A stretch of 64,000 bases of DNA from Blastomussa wellsi. Taxonomy: Eukaryota; Cnidaria; Anthozoa; Scleractinia; Plerogyridae. A program made the translations under genes and the position numbers. This document shows, in pieces, positions 1 to 11,130 of this stretch (within the stretch, counting starts at the first letter, position 1; every line of letters starts with the position of its first letter). The notes under the pieces were generated by a model. The model had not been told where the DNA came from, ran no database searches, and was given only the letters and a program-made list of their open reading frames with translations. The stretch spans positions 13,288,408-13,352,407 of the forward strand of contig OX393572.1 of assembly GCA_947652115.1 (NCBI GenBank), read 5' to 3'.

Positions 1-430
1 ATCAGGAAGGCCAGCTCTTAAACTTATTTGTGGATAGTAACACACCGACAGGAGATAATTTCTTCGGCCTAAAAGGCGTTTAAAAGGACCTTTTGTGAGG
101 AAGAATCGAATACATGATGTATCTAGTGTTTATGATCTTGTGGAAAACTTTTCCAATTTCCTTTTTTTAGTCAGATAAAATGTCCTAACTCAGCATCTGT
201 GAGTTCACAGTTTAAAGAATAATGATATTTTGATAACCATCATAAGGGCCTTTAGCGTAATACTTAAAATATTTTAGTGCCAAATGTTTTCCTCTGAGGC
301 GAAGATCTCTTTTCCTCTATATTCTCCGAACCACACTGACTTGAGGGTTTGAGGTTGTTTTGTTGGTTCCTTGTAAGTTACATGTGACCAATTTTCACCC
401 GACTCTTATCACTTGCAACCACGTGGCCTG
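1..430. other. Intergenic flank, no gene seen
   Basis: No long open frame and no recognisable repeat. It is the upstream flank of the broken receptor that begins at 431; no convincing core promoter could be picked out. Confidence 0.5.
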
Positions 431-1495
431 ATGGCCCAATCAGCTGTCGACATCGTACCGATTTCGTCTTTGCTTACAAATAGCTCGTTGAGATTTTGCT
501 TCTTAATTGCAATAGATGATGTGACTATAAACTATAGTCCTTCGTTTTACGCAGTGACTCTCACATCGACATGTACAGTCATTATAGCTATTTTGTCTCC
601 GGTAGCTGGAAATGCTTTGATTATGGCAGCAATCTGGAAGAACCAGTCCCTTAGAACTCCTTCTTACATACTTCTCTGGGACTTGGCCTTTAGCGATCAC
701 ACTCATTACTCAGCCTTTCCGTCTTATTACCGTATTGATTTGTTTAGAGAAGCCCCAGGCATCCAAAACACAGATATTTCTTATTCGCAGTTCAAGAACT
801 ATTACGGAAGGCTGTCTATCCTACTTTACCACTTTGACATTAATGCTCATCACACTTATATCTGTCGAAAGATGGCTGCACATGACTCGTCGATCTTTGC
901 TGACCATCCGCCATACTTTCACCATCGTGCTAATAGTATTACTTCTTGTGACACCATTTGCGGCATTCCGACCGTAATATTTCTATAATAGAGTCTGAAA
1001 CTAACTTTCTACTATACTTTAAAAATAATCCCAATAATGGACGCATTTTGATTGTTTCCTACCAATGATTCCATGTTGCCGTGCGTCTGTTCAGGAGGGG
1101 GTGCTCCAGTAAGGAATGGCGTAATTGATGGATGATGTAAGCAGAATGCTAGTCATGTTAGAAAGTCGCAGGTCATCTCAGAGAGGGGGGGGCGGTACGC
1201 ACCCCCTACACTCTCCCCCTAGAGCAAGCCACCTCAGAACTACAAGAAATCTGTGTTCTTAGTGCTGTATATTTTAATGGTTTTCTATATCAGCTCTGTT
1301 CCTTCTGTTGTGATGGAAGGATTTTCTCTCTTTTTATATCACCATTCTGTATTACAGCTATTGTATAGGATATTTGCAATGTTTTGACTTCTGTCATCAC
1401 TTAATCCTCGTATTTATGTATTAAATGACATTCGTAAAGCAGTGAAACAGTTGCTAAAGCATCTATTGCAAGAGAAATTTGTGGCAAATTGTTAA
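431..1495 (+). pseudogene. Broken class A GPCR, close paralogue of the gene at 3736
   Basis: The first frame (from ATG 431) gives an N-terminus, TM1 and the start of TM2 very like the receptor at 3736, including SLRTPSYILL. It then shifts frame just after the LAFSD motif. A second frame (about 735-977) carries TM3 with VERWLHMTRRS and TM4, then stops. After an unrelated G-rich stretch (about 990-1230), TM6 resumes as YKKSVFLVLYIL and TM7 follows with an in-frame stop near LLSSLNP, ending at TAA 1493-1495. Two codons are missing beside the TM1 asparagine. Multiple frameshifts, at least one internal stop and loss of TM5 make a functional receptor impossible. It is best read as a decayed tandem duplicate. 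Confidence 0.88.
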
Positions 1496-1550
1496 ATGGC
1501 CTTAATCAGTTTAATTTAAAGTGCCTGTGAAGTGAATTTGTTTTCTATTT

Positions 1551-2332
1551 AGTTCTATTTACCTTGTGAGATACGCGATTCCAAAGTTTGAGACGTCTGG
1601 CGTTAAAGGCCATTTCCAGTCCGTACTGCGCAATCTCCGCATGCAATGTTTATCAAGCCTCGCATGATAAAATGTAAACAAGCCAAAATGAAAATTACGG
1701 GGAAAACTTACCTTCTTCTTCATTATTAACATCCGATATCCTTTCAAAACAATAATAAAGAGTAAACTAACCTCGACGATATTCCAAACCGACGTTTCAG
1801 CTCATCGAGAACTCCCAAAACAAACGACCCGTAATGGCGGACTCAAAGACTTCATGTACACAATTACCGAAGTGTAACGTATCAACGAATTCAAAACAGA
1901 AATGTAAACAAATCCCGAGACTGCGCAGTACGGACTGGAAATGGCCTTTAAAAGTAACGAATTTTTTATAATAAAAAATAAAAATATAAAAAGTAACGAA
2001 TTTACAAGCCTTCAAAGTTGAGCCATTTTGCCCTGAAAAATGGTATTTCAATCGCGCGGTCAAAATACCACGTGATAATAACCTCTGACGTCATTTTGGT
2101 GCCAAAAATTGTTCTCAGAATCGTTCTCAGTTTCTGAATCGCTCGACATGTTTCTCACGTAATCACTCCTCACTGACAAGAAACTTTGATCGTGCGTGGT
2201 ATTTTCGGACCCATTCCCCTGACCATTTTTGGAGGGCAAAATGCACACCTTTGAAAGCTTAAAATCGTTTCTTTTAATCCCAGACATCTCAAACTCTGGA
2301 ATCGCGTATTTCACAAAGTAATTTTTAGAACT
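1551..2332. mobile_element. Composite fold-back/MITE-like element
   Basis: The left end (about 1557-1590, GATACGCGATTCC) is repeated inverted near 2290-2325. A second inner inverted pair surrounds TCCAGTCCGTACTGCGCA (about 1608-1635 and 1920-1949). This looks like one terminal-inverted-repeat element with a nested second one, or a rearranged MITE. No transposase frame is present, so it is non-autonomous. Exact ends are uncertain; the sequence AGTTCTA lies at both outer edges in inverted form. Confidence 0.65.
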
Positions 2333-2591
2333 AAACACAAAAAAATCATTTTATAGGCACTTTAACGAGACTTGGCAATAATTTGTTTATTGAGAACAGA
2401 TTTTGGAAAAATGAAAAAGAACAATCTGTTTAAAATTCATGGTCGACTCAAGCATAAAGGTTACTGAACAGGTTCGCGGGTGCTGCAAAGTTGTGATTGA
2501 TTTAAATATAAGTCTAACTAGCCCTGTAATTTTTCCATTAGATAGGAATATAGCCTACATACATCGATTTACTTTGACCTATATTTGACAA

Positions 2592-2817
2592 TCTCGTCCC
2601 CAGAGGCCGCGATCCTTTTGGTCAGCACCAAGAATCGCGACCTCTGGCCGTCTCCAAAACCGGAAGTCCGCGAATCACGGACTCATTGTCGAATCTGACA
2701 ATTCTGATTGGCTGGAAACTACAGAACGAGTGCTCTGCGCATGCTCACAAGCTGGGGTGGCCTGAGGTCTCGATTCCTTGGTGCTGACCAAAAGGATCGC
2801 CGCCTCTGGGAACGAGA
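2592..2817. mobile_element. MITE with about 53-bp terminal inverted repeats
   Basis: The segment 2592-2644 (starting TCTCGTCCCCAGAGG) is repeated inverted, with a few mismatches, at 2765-2817. The shared core includes GATCCTTTTGGTCAGCACCA. The interior is about 120 bp and non-coding. The short frames on both strands here are by-products of the inverted repeat. Confidence 0.82.
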
Positions 2818-3337
2818 ATGTATATTTGAGGCAAAGAATGTGATTTTCTTGACAAAAAAGAGACAAAGAATATCAGCGACCATATTTGGATAAGGTCTAA
2901 GGACGCATCATACAAATTCTAAAGGAAAGTGGAAAGTGGAAAAGAAAAGAAACTTAATCTTTTACAGATAAAAATGGCTTCGCGCACAATAAATAATATG
3001 CGAACTGCCTGTTGTACCCATTTTGCTAATGTTGCATAATTTCCTCTTTCGATCCCTTAGGTAGGCTCTATTCCCGCCGCTCTCTCGAGTCCGGGCTCCG
3101 GTTCCCGAACAGCGGCTGGTAATCGAGCCTATCCCTTAGGAAAAATTCACTTAGCTGAACTGTTTAAAAAGAAACTTAGTTTTCGAAGATATTTTTGAAG
3201 TCATAGCCGTAGCTTTCTTTAAAAGGAAACTTGGAAGGAAGAATTGCTTATTAATTTCTTTCGTTATACGACGATCACCTTTTACGCCGTTTTTGTCATG
3301 CAAGGTTTGATGAGGTTTGATGGAGTTTTTTGGTTCG

Positions 3338-3446
3338 TCAGATGTATGTATGATTATCATAGCGTTTTGGTTGTATTTAACAAGCTTTAAGAGTCATTCG
3401 TGGTAATGAATGTCATTAAATTGTTTAAACAACGATAGTTCACACC
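3338..3446 (+). repeat. Direct duplicate of a 5'-flanking segment, copy 1
   Basis: This stretch matches 3584-3701 in order and orientation: TCAGATGTATG, a TGTATTTAA block, GCTTTAAGAG and AATGAATGTCATTAAATTG are shared. Copy 2 lies immediately upstream of the receptor at 3736, so this may be a duplicated promoter or 5' UTR region. Confidence 0.65.
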
Positions 3447-3583
3447 TCACCCAACAAGACAATCTAATTGTGCGTCGTTTTTGTCACGCGAGAAACTTAG
3501 TGCTGTGAGTAAACGAGCTAGTCCACGTGTTGTCATGAATGGTAGATGGCGTTTTCCGTTTTCTTCGTGTTTCCTTCGGCTCT

Positions 3584-3701
3584 TCAGATGTATGATAAAA
3601 GCAAAAGTTTTATATTGTTTCTTTAGCGTTGTGGCTGTATTTAAGCAGCTTTAAGAGGCAATGAATGTCATTAAATTGGCCAAACAACGATTAGTTTACA
3701 C
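3584..3701 (+). promoter_or_regulatory. Candidate promoter region of the receptor at 3736 (duplicate copy 2)
   Basis: It contains TATTTAAG at 3638-3645, a TATA-like sequence 98 bp before the ATG. The block is a direct duplicate of 3338-3446, where the counterpart is TATTTAAC. The promoter role is inferred only from position and the TATA-like word. Confidence 0.35.
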
Positions 3702-3735
3702 GTACTTGACGTCGCATTCTACCGGTTAACTACAC

Positions 3736-4743
3736 ATGGCCGCTACGTTCGATAACGAAACGATTTCATCTCCGCTTACAACTGGCTCGTTGAGACCTTG
3801 CTCCTTGGCAATGGACGGCGTGTCTATAAACTACAATGCTTCTTTCTACGCAGTAACGATCACAGCCGCAGTTATCCTCGCCATTCTATCTCCCGTGGCC
3901 GTAGTGGGAAATGCTTTGGTTATGGCAGCAATTTGGAAAAACCAATCCCTCAGAACTCCTTCCTTCATTCTTCTGGGCGGCTTGGCCTTCACCGATCTAT
4001 GCACAGGACTCTTCACTCAGCCTTTTTTTGTTACAGTCGAACTGATTTGTTTAAAGAAACCCCAGACAGTTGAAAAACATTTATTGCTCCTTCGCTGCTT
4101 AAGAGGTATTGTTGAAGGCTGTGCATCCTACTTTACCACTTTGACATTGATACTCATCACATTGATGTCTATCGAAAGGTGGCTTCACATGACTCGCCGA
4201 TCTTTAGTGAGCGTGCACCGTACTCGCTTCGTCTTGACAATAGTATCGCTTCTTGTGATACCATTTTCAGTATTTAGATTTTTACACTATTTACTTGATA
4301 TGCATTCTGAACGTTACCACCAGGCCACATCCTTTGTAATTCTACTAGTTTGTCTTGTAATCACATCTATCGCTTATTTTAACGTTTATCGAGTTATTCG
4401 CTACCACCAGCAGCTGGTCAAGGGGAGCGAACCGCCTCAGAACTTTTGTCGGCCAGCAATCAACTTGGCGAAATATAAAAAATCGGTTTTCTTGATATTG
4501 TACATTATTATAGTTTTTTATATCAGCATGGTGCCTTCTGTTATAATGTTCGGGTTGTCTCTTTTTTCATATCATCGCTCTATATTACAGTTATTGTATA
4601 GGATATTTGCAATATTTTGGCTCCTGCCTTCTTCGCTTAATCCTCTTATTTACATCTGGAGAGTGAATGACATTCGTAAAGGAGTGAAACGTTCGCTCAC
4701 TAAAGCAACTATTTTGAAAGGGGAAATTAGTAGAAAACTGTAA
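3736..4743 (+). CDS. Rhodopsin-like (class A) GPCR, intact
   Basis: This 335-residue single-exon seven-transmembrane receptor should act at the plasma membrane and signal through a G protein; its ligand is unknown. Predicted segments are TM1 39-66 (GNALV, N59), TM2 75-100 (LAFTD, D87), TM3 122-146 ending in ERW (147-149) instead of DRY, TM4 163-185, TM5 197-220 without proline, TM6 248-275 and TM7 285-309 with NPLIY (302-306). AINLAKYKKS precedes TM6. The N-terminus carries N-glycosylation sequons (NET, NAS). ECL2 is short and lacks cysteine, a MECA-group trait. The ATG lies in front of the only plausible N-terminus. The C-terminal tail is about 12 residues longer than its neighbours'. A polyadenylation signal AATAAA lies at 4884-4889. 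Confidence 0.93.
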   Translation: MAATFDNETISSPLTTGSLRPCSLAMDGVSINYNASFYAVTITAAVILAILSPVAVVGNALVMAAIWKNQSLRTPSFILLGGLAFTDLCTGLFTQPFFVTVELICLKKPQTVEKHLLLLRCLRGIVEGCASYFTTLTLILITLMSIERWLHMTRRSLVSVHRTRFVLTIVSLLVIPFSVFRFLHYLLDMHSERYHQATSFVILLVCLVITSIAYFNVYRVIRYHQQLVKGSEPPQNFCRPAINLAKYKKSVFLILYIIIVFYISMVPSVIMFGLSLFSYHRSILQLLYRIFAIFWLLPSSLNPLIYIWRVNDIRKGVKRSLTKATILKGEISRKL

Positions 4744-5636
4744 AATGCTTAAAACAACGGCAGTTTCACATTTCAGTGCTACCAAAAACTATTTGCACTT
4801 AAAATTAGTTGCAAATTGCTGCATGACTTTCATCAGTGTAATCTATGAATAATTTGTTACCAGAACAGATTATATTTTGGAGAAATAAAATTAAAAATGA
4901 GAGGTGGAAGATTCAGGGAAATAGTTAATATTCTTTTTAAAGTATTCCAGTTTTGTTTTCGGAATATGCATTCCGAGGATATAATGTCTCCTTCAGAGCT
5001 TGAATATGGGGAACTTATTTTTGGTCTTGAATTGCTCGTTTGAGTTATTTCTTTTCTTAAATGCCATGATCTATCCAAGGTGCGGTTATAAAGACCAGAA
5101 ACCAGTCAGCCATATTCTTATTTGTTTAATTATATATAACTTAAAAGAATACAAAAGGGATTTTCAGTGTATAAGAAATGTATATAGTTGTTCATGTACC
5201 AGTAAAAAGCTAAGAGAGGCGAAATCCATTGAATGCTGATTTATTGTTTCCTGGCTTAAAATCAGAATAATGAAGTGCCCATCAGGATCAATTCTGTTCT
5301 GAAGATTGTAAACATTAGAAATATTATCCTCAGAGATTTGCCACAAAATCAAGCAAGATAGGATAGTTGGGAATTTTCCTTTAAGTTGGGTGTGAACACC
5401 ATTTTAATTTTAAAATACCTAACTTGAAGTTAAGTAAGTCAAATAGCGTGCAATGTGCTCGACGATTTAAAAAGTATAATCAGGGAGAAAATTAAACTGT
5501 CTAACAAACAATGTTCATTATTGCGTAAACTTTCGCAAAGTGCTGTGGCCTCTTCGTCAGGGGTTAATAGAGTTACAGTTATTCATCAGCCACACAAATC
5601 GTTTAGTATTTTGCGTTTTTAAACGAATGTTTGCAC

Positions 5637-5877
5637 AATTAACAATTAGACTACGAACCCGAGTTTTCTATAAGTGATAGTCAACTCGCCTGCGCCTTTC
5701 AATTGGAAATCCGTGAATCTGATTGGTTCTCCCACTGTTTACTATTGCTCTTTGAAGGCAAGATTTTTCTTGATTTTTGGCTCAAAAATACTTAACATTG
5801 TAGCTTTTGGAAGATTTTCTGCGCCTCGTTGACTATTCGGTCATAGAAAACTCGGGCTCGTTGTTTAATTGTTAATT
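5637..5877. mobile_element. MITE-like element with about 50-bp imperfect TIRs
   Basis: The left end AATTAACAATTAGACTACGA and the following CCCGAGTTTTCTAT recur inverted at the right end (about 5828-5877). GTCAACTCGCCTGCGCC pairs imperfectly with the inverted GACTATTCGG side. There is no coding capacity. Confidence 0.75.
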
Positions 5878-6531
5878 ATTTCAAGCCGATTTTCTGATTT
5901 AAAACTGGAAATCAAGCAAATCAAGTCCCACATTAAGGGGTATGATATTTTGGTATTATGGAAGATGAATAAATCAATAATTGGCGGATTTAAACGTCGG
6001 AATTGTTAATAGAAAATCTATATTTTATTTCAAGGGAAGGGTCTTTCATAGTTCATATAGTTGAACGCAAATTAAAACTACTTCTTGTTTTATTGTAAAC
6101 AAAATGAAATATAAAAAACTCTTCTTTAAAAAAATATGACAAAAACACCTTCAGATATTTTTTTGAAAAAATTAAATTAAAATTTGCAGACATAATGCAT
6201 TGTATAACAATATTTTAATTATATTTTCAATAAAACAAACATTCATCACGATGTTTACTTTTGGTTCTGTCCAAGAAAAATGCATTTTAAACTTCAATTA
6301 AATTCTGCGTTTTTGTCATCCACACCTAATGCGAAAAATATTTAAATATATTGCATGCGAAACGTGTTTTGTTTAACCCAGCTGCTCTTTAATTTTTAAT
6401 TATTTTTTCCATCCATCATATTCTGTGTCAGTTATAATTCATTGTACCTGACCTAAATTGAGAGAATTCGTCAAACAAAGACAAATACAAAAACTAATAT
6501 GAATTTTGATCGACTAATTGTAAAATGATCT

Positions 6532-6589
6532 CTACTTGTCCTTTCTCTCCTGTATATGAACTACTTGTCCTTTCTCTCCTGTATATGAA
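6532..6589 (+). repeat. Perfect 29-bp tandem duplication
   Basis: CTACTTGTCCTTTCTCTCCT plus GTATATGAA is present twice head to tail (6532-6560 and 6561-6589) with no mismatch, so the duplication is probably recent. Confidence 0.9.
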
Positions 6590-6965
6590 CAGGATTGAAC
6601 GTAACTGAGAGTATATCAATCTTGAATTCTTGATTTTTATACCGTTTCACTAAAGCTTCAATTGTTATTTGAAGTGAAGGTAAATACATGAATAGATTTA
6701 TGCAAAATGGAACGGACTCAAATTTACATTTTGCATCTATACATGAGAACTTCAGAACCAAAGGGTGGCATCAGTTTTTATCGCTGCTTGCTAGGGAACT
6801 TTTTTATGGGTAGTTTCCCCTGCAATGTTCCGGCCCCGAAACGTTCGCTCAAGAGAGTAGTCACATTGAATAGAGTCTATCAACATTATTTTTTAAAACT
6901 TTGTCTTATTTTTTAGGTTACAGACGAAAAAGACCTACTTTTCCTTCTTCAGTCTGTAAACCACC

Positions 6966-7928
6966 ATGTTCGGTAACACGATTGAGCCTCTTAAAAACGA
7001 TTCATTTACCTTTTGCTCCTTGGATGGCGTCACAAGAAACCGCAGTTCTGTTTTTTATACAGTGACCATCTCGGCTTCAGTTGTTCTCGCTATTTTATCT
7101 CCTTTGGCAGTGGTAGGAAACGCTTTGATTATGGCAGCAATTTGGAAAAATGATTCTCTTCGAACACCTTCCTACATGCTCCTCTGTGCTTTGGCCTTTA
7201 CCGACCTTTGCACTGCGCTCGTCACTCAGCCATTTTATATCGCAGCCGAGCTAATTTGTCTGGAACCACCTCACGAGATCAACAAGCAGTTATCATTTCT
7301 CGTTCCTGCTGTAGCTATTTCCGCTGGTTGTGGTCTGTACTTCATCTTCTTCTCCTTATCACTCATCACACTGATGTCAATTGAAAGATGGCTGCATATG
7401 TCCCGCCGAAATTTACTGACTGTGCGCTGTAGTCATGTTACAGTGATAGTATTAGCGTTCCTCCTGATTCCTGTCGCAGTACTCAGCATTTTATATGTGT
7501 TAAAGAAAAATTCTGGCTTCGCCGTGACTATACTTTTATCTGTCCTCCTAATCCTTTGCATTTTTAGCACTTCGGTGGCTTATTTTCAGGTCTTTAGAAT
7601 CATTCGTCGTCACCAACGACAAATTCAAGCAAGCGAATTGGTCCATAGTTTTTCTTACCCCTCCGTAAGCTGGGAAAAATACAAAAGATCTGTTTTCTCG
7701 ATGCTTTATATTTTAGGGGCTTTTTATATAAGTTTCTTGCCCCTTCTCGTTTTCTTTCTTCTTTCCTTCTTGTTCAATCATTCTCAAATAGAGTTGGTGT
7801 ATATAGTGTCTGTAATATTTGTGTCTTTTACTTCTTCACTGAATCCACTCATTTGTCTTTGGAGGATGAATGATATTCGGAACGGAGTGAAGCAGTTGTT
7901 AAAGGAGCTACTTTGCAAGGACTACTAA
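6966..7928 (+). CDS. Rhodopsin-like GPCR, intact, with NPxxC in TM7
   Basis: The protein is a 320-residue single-exon receptor. The start sits in a strong context (ACCACCATG). TM1 carries GNALI (N52), TM2 LAFTD (D80), TM3 ends in ERW (140-142), and KYKRS precedes TM6. TM7 reads NPLIC (293-297), so the conserved NPxxY tyrosine is cysteine, which could alter activation or internalisation. The N-terminus has two N-glycosylation sequons (NDS, NRS) and a cysteine in FCSLDG that is shared across the cluster. It is closest to the receptors at 12851 and 17525 and to the fragment at 24.6 kb. AATAAA lies only 34 bp after the stop (7962-7967), giving a very short 3' UTR. The ligand is unknown. Confidence 0.93.
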   Translation: MFGNTIEPLKNDSFTFCSLDGVTRNRSSVFYTVTISASVVLAILSPLAVVGNALIMAAIWKNDSLRTPSYMLLCALAFTDLCTALVTQPFYIAAELICLEPPHEINKQLSFLVPAVAISAGCGLYFIFFSLSLITLMSIERWLHMSRRNLLTVRCSHVTVIVLAFLLIPVAVLSILYVLKKNSGFAVTILLSVLLILCIFSTSVAYFQVFRIIRRHQRQIQASELVHSFSYPSVSWEKYKRSVFSMLYILGAFYISFLPLLVFFLLSFLFNHSQIELVYIVSVIFVSFTSSLNPLICLWRMNDIRNGVKQLLKELLCKDY

Positions 7929-9309
7929 CTAATTAAAACAAACAAAACTTTCAAGCCAGACAATAAAGTTTTTAAATTTCTTTCTGATTGGCTGTTAACT
8001 TGTAAAACATGCAGTCCATGAACATGTCTGGTCCTGTAAAATAGTTGTTATTTAAGAGACGTTGTAATTGAATTATATAATATCCTAAGTCACCGTACAA
8101 AACTGACATAAGAGATCTTGTATAAAACCAAAAGTTTAAAGCATTTTATTATATAAATTGCAGCGTTTTATAAGGATTTCTGCTCCTGAGGGTGTTACTA
8201 AATTGTGGATTGCAGACCGCGAACCTGTGGAACCTATGTTTTTTTGTCAAAAAAAGTAACCGAGGAGAATAAAGTTATAACAATGTTCTCCAAACAAAGA
8301 GTTTCGCACAAATGGAGTCAGTCTGCTTGCTGAACCTGGGATTTCGCTCCTTTATAGAATTTATCTCGTAGATGAGGCAACCAAATTTTCTTTAAAAAAA
8401 GTAGTAAAATAAAAAAAAAATAGAAAAAAAACCTTAACACTGTTCGAAATTTCGTTTTCGGGTACAAAGAAAAGAGAAATACTTGAATTCATCGTCATTG
8501 ACGTCCAACTAGACGTACGTCCACCTCAGGGTATAGGGAAATCCTTGTTTACAACATTTGCCTCATTAGCATAATCGATTCAGTTTCTGGTAGAGCTAAA
8601 AAAATTCAGTTCTGAATATTGAAATTTCATAGCACGATTAACTCTGCCAATGAATTTCAGCTCGATGTATTGAATTCGCGGGTTTAAAAACTCAAAATTT
8701 TACAAAGAATGTATGAGCTCATTAGCGCTTTTGCCACCCAGAAATTTTGGATTTTTTGAAAGACAATTTCTCCTTGAATATTACAAGCAACGAGCTAAAA
8801 ATTTCACCATATACTAAATTTCACTAGCTCTTTAACTATTTGGAGTCCATTCATATCTAACATGTTGCCTTCTGTACGCCAAGACGAATGTTAAGTGAGA
8901 AAAAAGGTAAACAATGACGTCAGCATGAATCCCCTATATGCGATCAACTGGGCCGACTCACGTGGTATCAAGTCACATGGTGCCGTTCTCTACCCGAACA
9001 AATATGGCGGAATGGCGCATGCATGGTGTATGCGAGGCAAGTAGGCTGTTAATGGCCATATGCTTAATTTTTTGCGGCCCAAAGCAGGCTATACCGTGCT
9101 TAGAACTCAATTTAAGTCAAGAGACTTTACTGTTCGCTTAAGTGCATGAAAGCGACAAGAAATTATACATTGCAAAACTTTAAGTCGTTCTTTATTGATC
9201 GCAGTGCTTGCGAGGCATGAAACTTTGCCGCTTTACCATGTTTTTTGATTTGTTTGTATTTGCCCTCACACTCTTACCGGACTATCGTTAATACATTCAA
9301 GCCATCTGT
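7929..9309. other. Intergenic, no gene recognised
   Basis: AT-rich DNA with A-runs near 8395-8430. A short open frame at 8938-9141 has no recognisable domain and no supporting context. Weak inverted similarity between about 8533 and 8930 (TATAGGGRAATCC-type words) hints at an old element but is too poor to call. Confidence 0.4.
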
Positions 9310-9622
9310 CTTGATAAAGGGGCTGAATTGCCGATAATTTTAAAATCGCGTCGACCTGCACCATTTGCAAAGCTGCGCTATCCAAAAAACATTGATCGAT
9401 TCCACCATAAATAAGTTCAGCCAGGAGCCAGATAACGAAATACACACTGTGACTTCAGTAGACCCATCTGTTTACATAGTATTGCCCTTTAAAGATCAGC
9501 GATCAGCCAATCGCGTACGCAAAGATGTCCATTCTCTCGATGCCAATTCAAAGGCGACAGACCATAATCTCAATGTTGGCTCCTGTAATAAATATCTAAT
9601 TGCCATAACCGTTCATCAGTAG
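9310..9622 (+). mobile_element. Decayed Penelope-like element: end of reverse transcriptase / linker
   Basis: The reading frame contains LIDSTINKF, then IVLPFKDQRSANRVRKDV at about 9476-9529. This resembles the segment between reverse transcriptase and GIY-YIG endonuclease in Penelope-like retroelements, where a KDQxSAxxVR motif is characteristic. A frameshift lies near the A-run before LIDST, since the preceding RYP is in another frame. The frame stops at 9622. Family assignment is from remembered motifs, not a search. The other piece of the same protein lies at 10056-10166. Confidence 0.7.
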
Positions 9623-10055
9623 GATGCCTAAAATGCTTGTAATTCCACAATTGGTTTCGGCTCCATTAAATCCTATACCAATTGCAGAACATTTAACGTA
9701 CAACCCATCTTTACAAGCAGAAAACTGTCAAAAACTCTGAGCTTCAAGGAAAACAAGACCCCGATCAATGCGATCACTCAATGCGTTGTATACTTATTTC
9801 GATGTGATTTGTGTGATCCAAATTATTTCGGGAACACTGCCCGATACATCAACGCACAAGTGAACACGTTTTTCAGCCATCGGGAAACACCTTGAAACAC
9901 GGGGCAGTACGCAGCTCTTTACAAGGTCCCACAGTATTGGCTGAAAAAATGTCAAACAGACAACAGTGACAATGAAGCCCAGCCCTAAAACAATAGAGCT
10001 GCGTGCTATTAATCTTAGAGATTCCAGAGAGCTGCGAACTATCTCTGAAACACAG
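9623..10055. other. Degenerate spacer between Penelope-like fragments
   Basis: No frame here matches the linker or GIY-YIG N-terminal half that would be expected. Open frames on the minus strand (9794-10093) look like chance. The region is either too mutated or replaced by other DNA. Confidence 0.4.
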
Positions 10056-10166
10056 CACGGCAACAACAGAACAAACCCTGACCACCTTTTCAAAGTTCTG
10101 AAGAAATGTAACAGCGTGTTGGATTGCTTAGTCTACGAGATATTGTACATAAAGGACATTAAGCCT
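10056..10166 (+). mobile_element. Decayed Penelope-like element: endonuclease C-terminal piece
   Basis: The frame encodes FKVLKKCNSVLDCLVYEILY followed by IKDIKP. This resembles the C-terminal part of Penelope-like proteins, which typically has VLKKC..DCLxxEMLxIKxxKP. Its order and orientation match the fragment at 9310-9622, supporting a single old insertion. No complete element survives. Confidence 0.7.
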
Positions 10167-11130
10167 TTCTTTCGCTTTTTTAATTTTTTTTTAAATCTGT
10201 TTTAAAAATCTTTTAGCGTTTAACTTTGCGATCAATTCATCTTGCCATTTTCAAGGGTTTATTATTCAGCCACTTTATCAATGTGGATGAAATGGCTCAA
10301 AATATCTTGACGTAGTCCTTTAAACAAGATGTTCCACTATAAAAGGGATAGCTCCTCCAACATCTCACATCCTTCGGGCACGAAATGCAAATTTTTACTT
10401 TTGTATTCATCGCAATATTCTCAGAAAAGGCAAATTGTACTTTCTCAGTAACTGTTTGTCAGCTGTTTACGCTGTTTACGCTATTTAGCTAGGTGACTAA
10501 TACTCCAATCCACACACGCTATTGAGTTTCAGGGAATGGAGGGGTAGTAAATTTTGACAATACTGAAATATATAATAGGCGATGTAATAGGCGAAGCTAA
10601 TACAATGAATAAAAATAAAAATAAATATTCTACGTTCATAGCCTGCCATCTATGTGGAATGTTTATTTAAATTGGTCACTTTAATAATTGGGTTTTTTAA
10701 TACTAGCGAATAAGGCAAGATGCGACATGCTAAATTATATTCCTATATTCTTATAAGGCGTGGCTATCTTTTAATGGGAGGAATTGCTGCTTAACTTCTA
10801 TCAAGTTGTATAATATTATATTGATCCCTTGGTTAGCATTTATCTTCTCTCTTCAATTCATGAAAGTCAAAAAGGCTATCAACCATTTTCCGGGTGATAT
10901 ATTGAAAGCTAAAACCTTGATGCACTTAAACTTTCCAAAAAGCCCAATACAGGTTTTTAATGGATCCCGTACTTTTTGTGAGGGGCAGATGTACATGTGG
11001 TGGCGGCGCAAAACATTCTATAATGGTGAGTTATGAATGGGAAACCACTCGTTATCCAAATTTATTGCTCATAACGTGAATAATAATTTTATAAGTAGAA
11101 GCTGATGGTGCTCTCGCCCTTAAAAGGTTG
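10167..11130. other. Intergenic; short repeat piece only
   Basis: About 10281-10325 carries GGCTCAAAATATCTTGACGT, matching one end of the repeats at 24971 and 34842. Otherwise no gene, RNA gene or clear repeat was recognised. Confidence 0.4.

Larger units (their letters stand above)
4744..6965. other. Intergenic, AT-rich, mostly non-coding
   Basis: It holds the poly(A) signal of the upstream gene, one MITE (5637-5877) and a 29-bp tandem duplication (6532-6589). Near its end, TTATTTTTTTAG (before 6917) looks like a 3' splice site, so the next receptor may have a spliced 5' UTR. Nothing else recognisable. Confidence 0.5.

Noticed and set aside
9794..10093. Minus-strand hydrophobic ORF
   Set aside because: It is antisense to a Penelope-like remnant and has no recognisable family.
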